In this document: positions 23,939 through 36,400 of the stretch, piece after piece | Layout: each line of letters opens with the position of its first letter | Position numbering within the stretch: the first letter of the stretch is position 1 | Assembly: GCA_037447655.1 (NCBI GenBank) | Contig: JBBHKE010003153.1 | Coordinates: 78,069 to 142,068, forward strand | Source: Zygnema cylindricum | Taxonomy: Eukaryota; Streptophyta; Zygnematophyceae; Zygnematales; Zygnemataceae | Length of the DNA: 64,000 bases | Reading direction: 5' to 3' | The notes under the pieces: generated by a model | Databases searched by the model: none | What the model saw: only the letters and a program-made list of their open reading frames with translations | Told to the model about the DNA's origin: nothing | Translations under genes and position numbers: made by a program

Positions 23939-24652
23939 TTTGCTCGTTTGAATGGTGCGTAAAATACGATTTTGAACAACTATGAATGAAACTCTCACTG
24001 TGTGAAATACTATAAACGTACATTAAACGTATATTGTACACACAAATTGAAACCAAGTTAATCAATGCGTTTTATGCGCATAGGACATCTTTGGCGTTCG
24101 GATAAGGTGGACTCGAGTCCACCAAAATCCAACCGAAAATCCTTGGAGAAAGATATTCTGTAACGCTCTTTCGTCACGCTTGTTCTGCCACCTTTAAAAG
24201 TTTCCTAGTTCCCGCGGTTATATTTGTCGTTTTTATTTGTAAAGATATAACATTAAAATTAGTCGGTGTGAAAAATATATGGCGATTTTAAAATATACGA
24301 TCTTAACATACACGTAGGCGAAAGCTTGTTTACGGTGACTACCCAATGTCCTTTAGCCCAAATACTGTAGCAAGTAATGTTATCCGTACAATTACTAGGC
24401 ACAGTTTTGAAGTGAACAGGATGGTAACCTCTTCCTTCGTAGGTTGCAAACTTTTAACCCTTTTTGACATGGCACATCGCTTTGTATGAGGCCTCCGTTG
24501 ACTCAACTTGACTTTCGATTGAAGTAACTCTCAAAAAGCAAACGTACTCCTAAGTTCCAAGAAATCGATGCTCCAAAAATAAATGTACTCCACGTGACGT
24601 AAGCTGAACCGATGATTCGCACAATAAATTAATTAAATGACACTTAGGGTAG
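23939..24652. other. Intergenic, nothing recognised
   Basis: No reading frame, known repeat or regulatory element identified. Confidence 0.5.
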
Positions 24653-27160
24653 AATTCCATTATGCTGTCCTAGTAAATGTACGGAAAATTTTAGTGGAAG
24701 CGTTTACTTGAAGACTATTCCATTTTGTCCGACCAGTAACAAACATTCCTCAATTATGATTAGCGCCACATAGGTTAGAGTCCAAATTCAGAAAATCTTA
24801 AAAAAATCTACAAACGAAAAGTCAGAAAGAAATATTTGTACGACCAGAGGTAGTTAATGATTCGTGCGTAAAGTTTGCGGCGAGATTTTGATTTTGAAAA
24901 TAGAAATCAAAATTTCGAAACGGAATGGCAAAAAAGGGCGGCAAACTTTGAAGGTCGCGGCATAGTTTGAATGTCGATGGATGCCAGACGGAGCGTGCGA
25001 AGATATTTTTAGGTCACCTGCATCCAGCGTGGCAGGCGCCACATGGCCTGTACGACATAGGCACATGGCATGTAGGACGTGTAAGCCTGTGATCGCTTGT
25101 TCAAAGTGGATATTTTTTTGCTTTTTAATGTGTACCAATGGTACACGTATTGGTACACGACCAGTATCGTACAACTCTCCTCGCGAGGAGAGTTTCGCGA
25201 CACTGAACTATGTGTGCGATTGCTTCGCGGATCTTAAAAAGTGGAATATCCAACGGCCAGGAATTACGCCTACATCATTGGAGCTTCCCGACAGTTTTCC
25301 AGTAACGATGTTTTGGCTGACAATTTTTTTTTGGGTACGGCTTTGTATGGCTCTGTACGAAAACGTACGGCGTCCAGGTTAAGATTAGCCCTAATTATTT
25401 TCGTACACAAAAAAATTGTTTTCGTCGATTTGATTTACTCACGTGTGAGCTCCTTCCAGTACAGTAGTGGAAATTAGGGTGACGTACCATTAGGCAAAAA
25501 GTGGGATTCGTTACTGGACGCCGTACGTTTTTGTACAGTGCCGTACATAGTCGTACCATTCTTTTTTTTCTCAGTCGAAACATCGTTACTGGAAAGCTAA
25601 CGGGAAGCTCTAATGATGTAGGCGTAATTCCTGACCGTTGGATGTTTCACATTTTAAGATCCGCGAAGCATTCGAGCACATCATCCAGTGGGCCCCAACT
25701 CTCCTCGCCGAGGAGAGTTGGGGCCCACTAGATGATTGCCATTGGTACACGTGAAAAGTAAAAAAAATATCTACGTTGTACAAGCGATCACAAGCCTGAA
25801 CGTCGTACATGCCATGTGCCCTATGCCACGTTGAATGCAGGTCAGGTGAAAATATCTTCGCACGCGAAAATATCTTCGCACGCTCCGTCTGACATCCACC
25901 GACATTCAAAGTTTGTCGCGACTTTCAAGGTTTGTCGCGTTTTTTGCCAATCCGTTTTGAAATTTTGATTTCCATTTTCAAAATCAAAATCTAGCCAAAA
26001 ACTTTATGTACGAATCATTAATTACCTTTGGTGGTACAGAAGTTTCGTATAGATATTCCGTTTGTAATTTTTTTTCAAAGATTTTTAGAATCTGGACTCT
26101 AACCTATGTGGCGCCAATCATAATTGAGGAAGGTTTGTTAGGGTACGTCCCCATGTATTGAAGTACATACTTTTCTTTGTCTTTTTGCCCTAAAATTCAG
26201 GGACTTTGAAAAAAACTTTAGCCGTACGAGAAATTCATTTTTACCAAAGTAAAGTGAACGTCAATTCATACTTTGGATGTACGACCTGTTTTTTTCGTTA
26301 TGTGAATGCATTTTGGCGTTTTCCCCTTTTTCGACCCCCGGGCAAGAGAATCCAGCGCAAAAAAAAACTTCAGCCAAAATCACCTCGAGGGGGTGATTTT
26401 AGTTCAAGTACCTCCCAAACAGCGAATGAAAAGCGTACCACGCACGCGCCACACGATTTGTAAATTTTTTGGACGAGAGAGAGTCCTCGCTATTTTTCTC
26501 CGCGCAGCTCACGCGCTATGTACGGAAAAAAATTTGCAGGGGTCTCGGACTTCCACTTGCATTCATGGGTCCTTTGCATAATTTTTCGTTGTCGGCGCCT
26601 CTCCTCTCTCCCTCTCACACTATCGCTTGTATCTCACACTTTTTAGAATGAGACACGACAATATTGGTATAAAATGAAAGATCTTCAAATTTTTTTTTTT
26701 TTTAATTTTTAGGTTTTTATTTAATGGCAAATCGAGTGAGAAAAGTAGAAAAAGCGAAATCGGGAAACCATGGGGAAAGTTCTTGAATCCGTGACGTCGA
26801 AGTTGTCACAAGTGAGCGTGACGTCACAACGTCACCAAACCCTAAACATTTGCAATTTCATAAAAATGTAGACGTCTACCACTGTCGCTATTTTTGTCGG
26901 CGTCTTCAATCGTCACAAGTTGTACCTACGTCTACAACCGTCGCATGTCAAAGTTCCGATTTCATTTTCGCATATTGGGAAGCTCTTCAAAGTAGTACGG
27001 CGAATCTTCACTATAGTCCAAAATACTTTATCAAAGCACCGATTACATGGGGACGTACCCTTACTAGGCCGACACGATGGCAATGGAGCGGACTTCCAAT
27101 AAACGCTGCCAGTAGACATGTCCGTACATTTACTGGGACCGCGTACCGCGTAATGGAACG
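24653..27160. mobile_element. Foldback-like element with long inverted arms
   Basis: Left arm about 24653-25377; right arm about 25513-26140 plus 27061-27160 after removing the nested 920-bp element. Outer ends match as inverted repeats (for example 'tagtaaatgtacgg' at 24671 and 'ccgtacatttactggg' at 27122). Inner ends both carry GGACGCCGTACG-type sequence around a loop of about 135 bases. The right half starts with TAGGGTGACGTACCATTAGG, similar to the start of the dispersed repeat at 52446, so this looks like two head-to-head copies of one family. The 133-residue open frame in the left arm is probably incidental. Confidence 0.75.
26141..27060. mobile_element. Harbinger-like non-autonomous element, 920 bp
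   Basis: Perfect 17-bp terminal inverted repeats GGGTACGTCCCCATGTA at both ends, flanked by TTA on each side (26138-26140 and 27061-27063). A 3-bp TWA target duplication and GG-starting termini are typical of PIF/Harbinger elements. No transposase domain seen. Removing it restores the continuity of the right arm of the foldback structure, so it inserted later. Confidence 0.75.
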
Positions 27161-27413
27161 TCACCGTTACGTCACGGAGAGCATTTTGCGATTTTAAGTA
27201 CCGTCACCTTTAGAAGTCAACGCTTACTGCAGAAAATTCCGACGGGGGTTGGGAGTCAATAGATGGTAGGTTTCCTTTTTCCTTGTTAAACCCGTTGCAG
27301 TTATTGCTATCGGTATTGCCATTTGGCTGAGCAGCAGTGCGAGTTTCAGTACGGAATTTTGGTGCGAGTTTTTATTGCGATTTTTTAGAGGTTAGACTCA
27401 CTGATTTAGCTCC
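27161..27413 (+). promoter_or_regulatory. Presumed promoter/5' leader of the hevein-kinase gene
   Basis: Only about 250 bases separate the end of the foldback element from the proposed start codon. No clear TATA box seen. If transcription starts further upstream, the promoter would lie inside transposon sequence. Confidence 0.35.
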
Positions 27414-30400
27414 ATGGCGTTCGTCCACGTGGCATCAATGTTCCTGTGTTTTGGTGTTATCCAAGGTGCTGATTTTTCCTCTCAGGTGGATTTTTTTTTT
27501 TTTTCAATTTTTGTTTAATTTTTTGTTTCTTTTGTTTTTGATTTCAGTTTACTGCTGGCTCGATTTTTTGTTTTTTGTTTTTTGTTTTTTTTGTTTGTTG
27601 AAGACCCAGAGCTGAAAATGTAGTCCTGTAAATTTTTTAAATTATTTTTGCTATTTTAGTTGCTTTTATTCTATTTTGTCGGTTTTCTGATATCTGAGGC
27701 ATGAATCTATTTATTGAATTCTTAAATTACATTTATTTTCATTTGCACAGCTCCAAAAAAAAAAAAAACAATTTTGATTAATTTCCCTTCTTTTAGGAGG
27801 GAAGTATAGGGGAGCGTGGTTCTAGGAGAGGTTTTTGTCTATTTGCCAAGTTAAAGACTGTCAATTTTTTGGTAAAAAAGGTGAATTAAAATGCCATTTC
27901 ATCTACTTTTCTTTTACAAAAAAATTCCCTATCAGAATTTCAAGTATGGTGACCCAAGCTATATTTTGCATTTTTCTATTTCGTAGTTAGTATTTTTTTT
28001 GAGGTATTTTTTTTTTTTGGTATTTGATTTTACTTGTGGTATTTTATTTTATTTTGTTGTATTTTTTTTTTTTGGTATTTATTATATTTTACTTTTGGTA
28101 TCACCTTTTACCTTTCAATGTCTTCACATACTTTTTGCTATTTCGATAAAAGTCCTCCATTTCCTACCAAAAGTAACGTGGATAAATAATTTTGAGAAAA
28201 GGATTTCACATTTTTGTTGACCACAATAATTGACCGGAAAGGTTTTTGTGCAAAGTACTTTTCAAAGATTAGGGGCGTACAACCCACACAATTTTTAAGG
28301 TATGGGGTTTAATGTAAGCTTAATTATTACTCCACACTAATAACGCTATACTGACGCGAGTTTTGTTAACCACACATTTGATTTCTCATGTCCTTACATG
28401 AATTAATGCGGAAAACATAAATGTGTCTTAGCATGTGTAGTGATTTAAAAGATTTGATAATTTTCCTTTGGATGTATCGTATAGCGTATAACGGGGTATT
28501 TGTCTAATAGGATTCATTGTTTGTGCGGTTCGCCCGTTACTTCTCCGTGGACCTTCTAAGCTTTCCATCATTTGACGTCAAATCTGGGTTTAGAAAAGCA
28601 AGTGTTCTCATGTTTTACGGCAATGCACCTACCGATTTTTTTTTCCTTAGACACTACATTTTGTATTGCTATTAACGTTAATGTCATTTCTGGCCTTTAG
28701 AATCAATTCTCTGTGAACACATGTGAGGATATTAATCTGTTCACATGTGAGGATATTAATCGGGGGGTTGTACTGGGAAGCTAATATTATTACCTTCCAA
28801 ACAATGGATTGAACATTTAACTGACGGGTGTGCACGGAAAAAACCTGATTTAAGTAACAACAAAAAACATTATCGTTAATAGCATCAGATGGTGTAGTTA
28901 CTAACATAGTCGCCAACATTTGTAATTCGGGGTCGACGTGGCGTCCTGATTTGCTGCTGTAGAAAATGAATAATCAGGGGTTTGAACTTGAGGCCTACTG
29001 ATTTTTGGATATAGCTTATTACCAATAAGCACTCTTCAATATGGCTTCAATCACGGCTAAATCTCGTTTACAAATATTCAACAAAATTTTATGTCGAGAG
29101 CACGAAGAGAATTATGATTATAAGTGTGTGGCATCCCATTTTGGACTTTCAACGTATGGAAGGCATAATATGGATGTAAAAATAGCTTGGCCATTGGAAT
29201 CTAGTTTTGGCCATTGTTTTCCACACTATTTTTTGTGACATCAGCAGTCGGAACCTCAAATTAGAATAATCCAAAACCTGTTAGTATAATAATTGCATTA
29301 TCCTTACAATGTTTGGGGCAAGTCTATGTATGACAAGTCTATGTATGACTACATTCCAATATATATCGTTTTGTATTTCATTATATAGTGAAATACATTG
29401 TGTTTCATTGTATGTTGTGTTGTATTTATTGTATTGTACTGTATTGCATTGCATTGCATTGTATTTCGCTGGAAATTACATTGGATTGTATCGTATCACA
29501 GGACATTATGATTAATTTCTTTTTATAATAGTGTATTGTGTTCGATTGTAACGGGTTTCATTAAACATTTCCTTTTTATTTCTTTACTTTTGCAGCGAGC
29601 TTGGAGGATTTGCTGCCTCGCCGAAATTTACTAGCCGTTGGTAAGCTTAAGTTTCTCTTTTACTGAAACTATTTTCATGCAAACACATGCTTTTGAGTAA
29701 AAGATAGAGAGTAGCTTAGATCTATCATTGTTTTTAAAATCTTAGGACAAATAAAATGCTTTACAATAGTAAATCAACAAAAACTTATGACGTATTCAAT
29801 GGAGGACTATTGCTGTCCATCTGTTCGTAGGGGCCTCCGACAATATAGAAAAAATGTACCAACATTACTGTGAATAGTAACAAACACATATCTATGAATT
29901 TGTGGGAGAAGTTAGACTTTTTGTGGAACAGGCTGTTATTTCGCAATGTTTTTTGTTTTTTTGTAAATTCGTTCCCATCCAATTAAACAAGTCTTTCGCA
30001 TGTATCAGCTGGATCGTGGTCATGCTTATCGATGATGTCATTTAATTTTACAAAATAGAATTTTAGGTGTTCACAATGACTATGCGCTTTTACAAGTACA
30101 CCGTGAATCGCTATTAGCGTTATGAAATAATTAGGGTTAAAAAAGAATTAGCGTTATTAACGCTAATTGGGAATTTGGGGATTTTCACGGAAATCATTGA
30201 CTCTAATTGGGAATTTGGGGTTTTCCAAAATAAAATTAATAATTCTATTTGAGAATTTTGGTCAAAATTTGGGGGCGCCGAAATAGCTTGATGAACGCAA
30301 ATAGCGATTCACGGTGTACATTGTATGGGAATCAGAGAGATAATTTTGACGATTTCCGCGTGGACCAAACTTTGTATTTCTGGTGATTATTCATTTTGCA

Positions 30401-33400
30401 GGTTGCGGAGCAAGTTCGAATGGGGCAAAATGCCCTTCTGGCTATTGCTGTTCAGACAGTGACACGTGTGGAAAAGATTTGGACTCCTGTGGAGGTGGCT
30501 GCCAGCTCAACTATGGAATCTGTGGTAAGTTTGCCACATGGCATTGTCATTGTTGAGAATGCACTTCAATAGCGTTTTCTGTGGAAAGCATCTGCCCCTT
30601 GTCCTTTTGTCTCATCTGATTTATACTCTGTGAAAGCACCTGCGCACTGCGATTTTGTCTCATCTGATTCCAGGCTTTCTTCTTTTGGCAGGTTGTGGCG
30701 ACCAGTGGGATGGCAATGAATGCCCTTCTGGAACTTGTTGCTCAAAAGACGGATTTTGTGGATCGAATTCCTCGTATTGTGGGACAGGCTGTCAAATTAC
30801 CGGGGGACAGTGTGGTTAGTACACGAGCCACCATTATTAGCGCGAATAACAATCGCGAGTTTGTAACCGTATTACCACAGGACTCTACCCACTACTATTA
30901 GTGCAGTTTCTAGCAGGTTTTGCAACCATGTCATCATTCATTAACCACAGAACTGCTGATGCAATTATTACCGATTGTACGGTTTTGTACTCGTTTGCAG
31001 AACAGACATTGTTCATCATTATTGGTGTGGGTCTCATCAGCATTTTACTTGTTATTATTGCTAATCCACATAAGTAGTGTTACTTGATAGAGTATTCATG
31101 GATTACGTGTATTCTATCCCAAAGCATCGATTGTACAAGACAGATTTGTACAATTCACCCTGAAAACCATGTCTAAACACCATGAGAATTCAATGTAACT
31201 GAACACTAATTAAAAAAACATGGTGAGTAAAGCTTATATAGTGTTACGACGAGGAGAACGTGGGAGTTACTGGCCAGTTGTCGTTATTTTGCAGAAAAGT
31301 GAATAAATTTTTTGTATGATTACTTCGATGACTGGCAAGTACTGGCTGTACACAATTAACCTATGAAGCCATTTTTTCAGTGATTTTGCTCCCAAGGAAC
31401 TAACTATTTTGTTATGTAAAGATCTAATAGATATAGATCTATATGAACTTTCCCTGCAATGACTCATTTTCCGTGGATGCACGGTTATGACGGCAGATTA
31501 TGGTGATAAGCTGAAGTAAAGGAATGAAAGTTTGTCAGCACAATCTGGTGTCTCTGTGACGGCCATTCAGTTGAATATTCGATTTTTTGATTCCACCGTA
31601 GAATTGTGTAACTGATGCGTGAATCCTGCCGGTTTTTCCTTTGTCAGGTTGTGGACCGAAGTTTGGAGGTGCTGTATGCCCAGAGGATTCATGTTGTTCC
31701 AAAGACGGATTTTGTGGCGGAACTTCGTCCTATTGCGGAACAGGATGCCAGGTGGCATATGGAAAATGTGGTGAGTCATCATTTTGAAGATGTCTGCGTG
31801 TTATATCACTTCTGTTCCCACCCAACAACGTCGTTTCAATTGGGATTATATATATTGTTTCAGATGACAATGTTTTATTTCCTCTTTTCCATTTTATTAC
31901 AGGATGTGGAGCAAAGTTCAATGGCACAAAATGCCCTTCCGGATACTGCTGCGAGGATAATAGCATTTGTGGAAATGATTTGAACGCATGCGGAAGCGGT
32001 TGCCAGCTCAGCTACGGCATTTGTCGTAAGTTTTTCAACAATCTTCGGGCAACGTGTCCAAACGATTCAATTTTTTTTACTTAAGATATGCTGTTAGTTA
32101 AGCCAATTGGTTTCGTTCTGCGGTAAGCTTGGCACATGGCATTGTCATTATTGAGAATGTACTTCAGTAGCGTTTTTTGTGAAATACCTCTGCATTTGCC
32201 AACTTGTCTGCATTTGCCAACTTGTCTCATCTCATTCCAGTCTTTTCGTGGAAAACACCTGTCGCTTTCCTATTGTCTCATCTGATTCTGGCTTTGTGGA
32301 AGCACCTGCCTCTTGTTACTTGTCTTATCTGATTCCACGTTTGCTTCTTTTGGCAGGTTGTGGCGATGAGTGGAGTGGCAGTGAATGCCCTTCTGGAACT
32401 TGTTGTTCAAAAGACGGATTTTGTGGATCCAATTCCTCGTACTGTGGGACAGGCTGTCAAACTACCGGGGGACAGTGTGGTTAGTACACGAGCCACCACT
32501 ACTAGTGCGGTTTGTAGCAAGTTTTGCAACTGTGTCATCATTCATAAACCACATTAATGCCGATGCAATTATTATGAATGGCACGGTTTTGTACTTTTTT
32601 GCAGAACGAACATTCATCATTATTGATGTGGGCCTTATTAGCAATTTTACTTTGTTAACGTTGCTAATCCACATATTCGCGAATTAGGTGTATTCCATAC
32701 CAAAGCATGGATTGTACAAGACAGATTTGTACAATTCACCTTAAAAACTATTTGACTAGACGAGAATTCATTGTAAATCAACACCAAAAAAAAAAACATT
32801 ATGAGTAAATCGTACATAGTGTCATAAAGAGGAGAACACGAGAGTTACTGGCCAATAAGTTTTTTTGTGTGATTACTTAGATGACTGGCAAATACCGGCT
32901 TACACAATTTCCCTATGAAGCCATGTTTTCGGTGACTTTGCTCTCAAGGAAATAACTGTTTTGCTATGTGAAGATCCGATAGATATTGATTTTCCCTGCA
33001 ATGACTCATTTTCCGTGGATGCACGGTTATGACGGCAGATTATGGTGATAAGCTGAAGTAAAGGAATGAAAGTTTGTCAGCACAATCTGGTGTCTCTGTG
33101 ACGGCCATTCAGTTGAATATTCGATTTTTTGATTCCACCGTAGAATTGTGTAACTGATGCGTGAATCCTGCCGGTTTTTCCTTTGTCAGGTTGTGGACCG
33201 AAGTTTGGAGGTGCTGTATGCCCAGAGGATTCATGTTGTTCCAAAGACGGATTTTGTGGCGGAACTTCGTCCTATTGCGGAACAGGATGCCAGGTGGCAT
33301 ATGGAAAATGTGGTGAGTCATCATTTTGAAGATGTCTGCGTGTTATATCACTTCTGTTCCCACCCAACAACGTCGTTTCAATTGGGACGATGTATGTTCA

Positions 33401-36400
33401 CAGTACAATCTTGATGGTGTTAACTAAATTCATAGGTTTGGGATTATTTTTCAAGTAATGAACCAATGAAAACTGTTGTTCTGCAACAGCCGGTGCAGCT
33501 GCAGAGGTGGAAGCCTTTGCAAAACACTATGCAGAAGCACCCAAAAAAAAATCCTTTTAGAACAACAACTTTCAGACACTGCCAAACGCAGTGAATACCG
33601 CAAAACCTTTCACACTGCACCAATGTGCAATATTCAGCATATATAGTCGACTTACAAAGTTACATGCAATATGCTTCACCACAGCAAGAGATATAATCAG
33701 TCAAAGTTACTGGAAAACTACTTTGCTGGAATTTATGTCATTCCTGAGACCTACTGATAAGACATACTGAAAATTTACGAAGTCCTAAACTGAATACTCA
33801 GAGAGAGTATAACTAATTTCTAACCAATCAGCGTCTTCTACAGTACTGTACCTATGCACCTTAAAAGAAACCATATGGTATGTAACATACGGACAAACCC
33901 AATCAATCCCAAAAACATATAAATCGTAATCCCGCACTATTTAACTAATTAGGGAAGCGGACAAACTCTTGTTTTCTCAGGTTTGGCGACTGACACAAAA
34001 TTGTATACATGACAAATGTTCCTAGTCAATGTGGTCCCATTAGAAGTCAAAGGCGGTTATTGCTCGTCCGATCTTCAAATCCGGCGGTGAGTAATCAATT
34101 ACCGTACAAGACCATTTCGGTATTTCTGCGCCTCTGGTTACCGTTCGATGTTCCGTTCGTTCTGCGAATCTTGCCACGCGTCAGTGTGTAATGTATCCGA
34201 CCTTCCAATTGATTCGTACGACTCTACATTGACTATAGACGTATCCTGAACTCCTTTCTCTAAGAGTACAAGTCAGTCTCGCACTATTTGTTGAACCTAA
34301 TGTACCAACCTATCATAAAGTATTCTAAGTCCTAGAATTCCTCTTTCACAGTACTGCCTATTAGAGGCTAAGGCTTTCCAAAAATAATAAAAACTTGAGC
34401 TTAGGATTCCAGCCACAGTGTGTTAACAATTCATTAATCCATATATGCATTGCTGTTTGAACTCTAAAAAAAACAAAGAATAAATGCAGAACACAGGATC
34501 AGTTGATGTGAACATTTTGTTGGCTTCCTATTTGATACTGTTTTGTCCTTGATAACAAAAAAAACTTGCGCCTGTTCACCTCGATTCAGTATTAGCTCTA
34601 AAACCTAATCGCGTTTTAGAGATACCTCGATGCGCGATAATAATCCACCTATAGTGGAACTTGCTCCTGTTTTGATTATTCTTTTCGGATCTCTTACAAG
34701 GATCATGTCTTCGACTGAGAATTACCATACCGTACGGTAAGTACTTTAAACTCTGTACATATTATAACTTGTAAGAAGTCAAAACATAAATTGTGGCACA
34801 ATATAGTTTTCAGTTTTCTAATTGGTTGGATTAGGTTGCTGCGAAAACCGTTCCTCTAGCCGAAGCTGCAACCACATAGAAGACCGTAAATTTGTAACAT
34901 GGGGTAATGCCAGCGCAGAGCCGTTTTTTTTTGTATGACAGCCGATACGTACGTCATAACATCAAAAATTCATATAAAATACAAAGAGTAGTAGTCTTTT
35001 TATTCCATGAGAATTACTTGTTGGGCAATTTACCAATTTTAAGTAAAGAGAAAGGAAGTTAAACAGGCCCTATGTTTGCTCCTTATGTAAACTACACTGC
35101 CCATCGCTGTTAGAGTTAATAACACTACTTCGGTCGCGACTTTTTGTGGCCAAAAATCACAAAATAGTGTTAAGAACACTATCTAAGGACGTGGACTACA
35201 ATCTGCCACATCTCCTTTGCATTAAATTAGTCTTATTAATTCTAATTCGTGTTGACATTAATAAGTCCTTAACGCTTACAACAATGGGCGTTGTAACGTT
35301 CTGTTTCAGATGACAATGTTTTATTTCGTCTTTTCCATTTTATTTACAGGATGTGGAGCAAAGTTCAATGGCAAAAAATGCCCTTCCGGATACTGCTGTG
35401 AGGATAATAGCTTTTGTGGAAATGATTTGAACGCATGTGGAAGCGGTTGCCAGCTCAGCTACGGCATTTGTCGTAAGTTTTTCAACAATCTTCGGGCAAC
35501 ATGTCTAAGCGATTCAATTTTTTTTGCTTAAGGTATGCTGTAAGTTAAGCCAATTGGTGCCATTCTGCGGTAAGTTTGGCACATGGCATTGTCATTATTG
35601 AGAATGTACTTCAGTAGCGTTTTTTGTGAAATACATCTGCATTTGCCAACTTGTCTCATCTGATTCTGGCTTTGTGGAAGGACCTGCCTCTTGTTACTTG
35701 TCTTATCTGATTCCAGGCTTTCTTCTTTTATCAGGTTGTGGCAGCCAGTGGAGTGACAGTGAATGCCCTTCTGGAACTTGTTGCTCAAAAGACGGATTTT
35801 GTGGATCGAATTCCTCGTACTGTGGGACAGGCTGTCAATTGAACGGGGGACAGTGTGGTCAGTACACCAGCCACCACTATTATCGTTTATAACAATTGCA
35901 AGTTTGTAGACGTATCACTACAGGACATTACCCACCACTATTAGTGCGGTTACTAGCAAGTTTTGCAACCGTGTCAAAACACAGTTATGCCGAAGCAATA
36001 ATTAGGGTTGGTGCAGTGTTATACTTGTTTGCAAATCGAACTCCATTCATTATTATTGATGTGGGTCTCACTAACAATTTTAATTGTTATCATTGCTAAT
36101 CCGCATTATTAGTGTTGATAGTTTATTCGCAGATTAGGTGTATTCGATACCAAGCATGGATTGAACACGACAGATTTGTACAATTTACCCTGAAAACCAT
36201 TCGACTAGACGAGAATTCAATGTAACTGAAGACTAAGTAAAAAACATTACGAGTAACGCTTTTTTTCTCTAACTTTTTGTCTTTTGAATCTTTCAGACAG
36301 TTCACCACCACCACCACGACCACCACCACCACCGCCTCCTGGACCACCACTACCACCACTACCACCACTACCACCACCACCACTATCTACACCTTCTTCT

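Larger units (their letters stand above)
30402..35857 (+). other. Ectodomain: eight one-exon hevein domains (A-B-C-A-B-C-A-B)
   Basis: Each domain is exactly 123 nt (41 residues), starts G-C-G, has eight cysteines in hevein spacing (C...C...CC...C...C...C...C) and is flanked by phase-1 introns. A type: 30402, 31903, 35350 (CPSGYCC, CGNDLNACGSGCQ). B type: 30692, 32357, 35735 (CPSGTCCSKDGFCGSNSSYC). C type: 31648, 33190 (CGPKFGGAVCPEDSCC, then CSKDGFCGGTSSYC). B and C keep the Ser and two aromatic positions (Phe, Tyr) of the hevein sugar site, with Asp in place of the first Trp. A domains lack the aromatics. Symmetric phase-1 exons explain why the array could expand without breaking the frame. 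Confidence 0.92.

Noticed and set aside
24981-25382. 133-residue + strand open frame
   Set aside because: Lies wholly inside an arm of the foldback element; a matching arm gives different frames, and no domain is recognisable.
29309-29515. 68-residue hydrophobic open frame as an alternative signal or membrane exon of the receptor
   Set aside because: It is a translated (TTGTA/TTGCA) microsatellite without a suitable donor or phase to the next exon.
36123-36383. Poly-Val open frame on the minus strand
   Set aside because: Antisense of the CCA repeat encoding the Pro-rich stalk.
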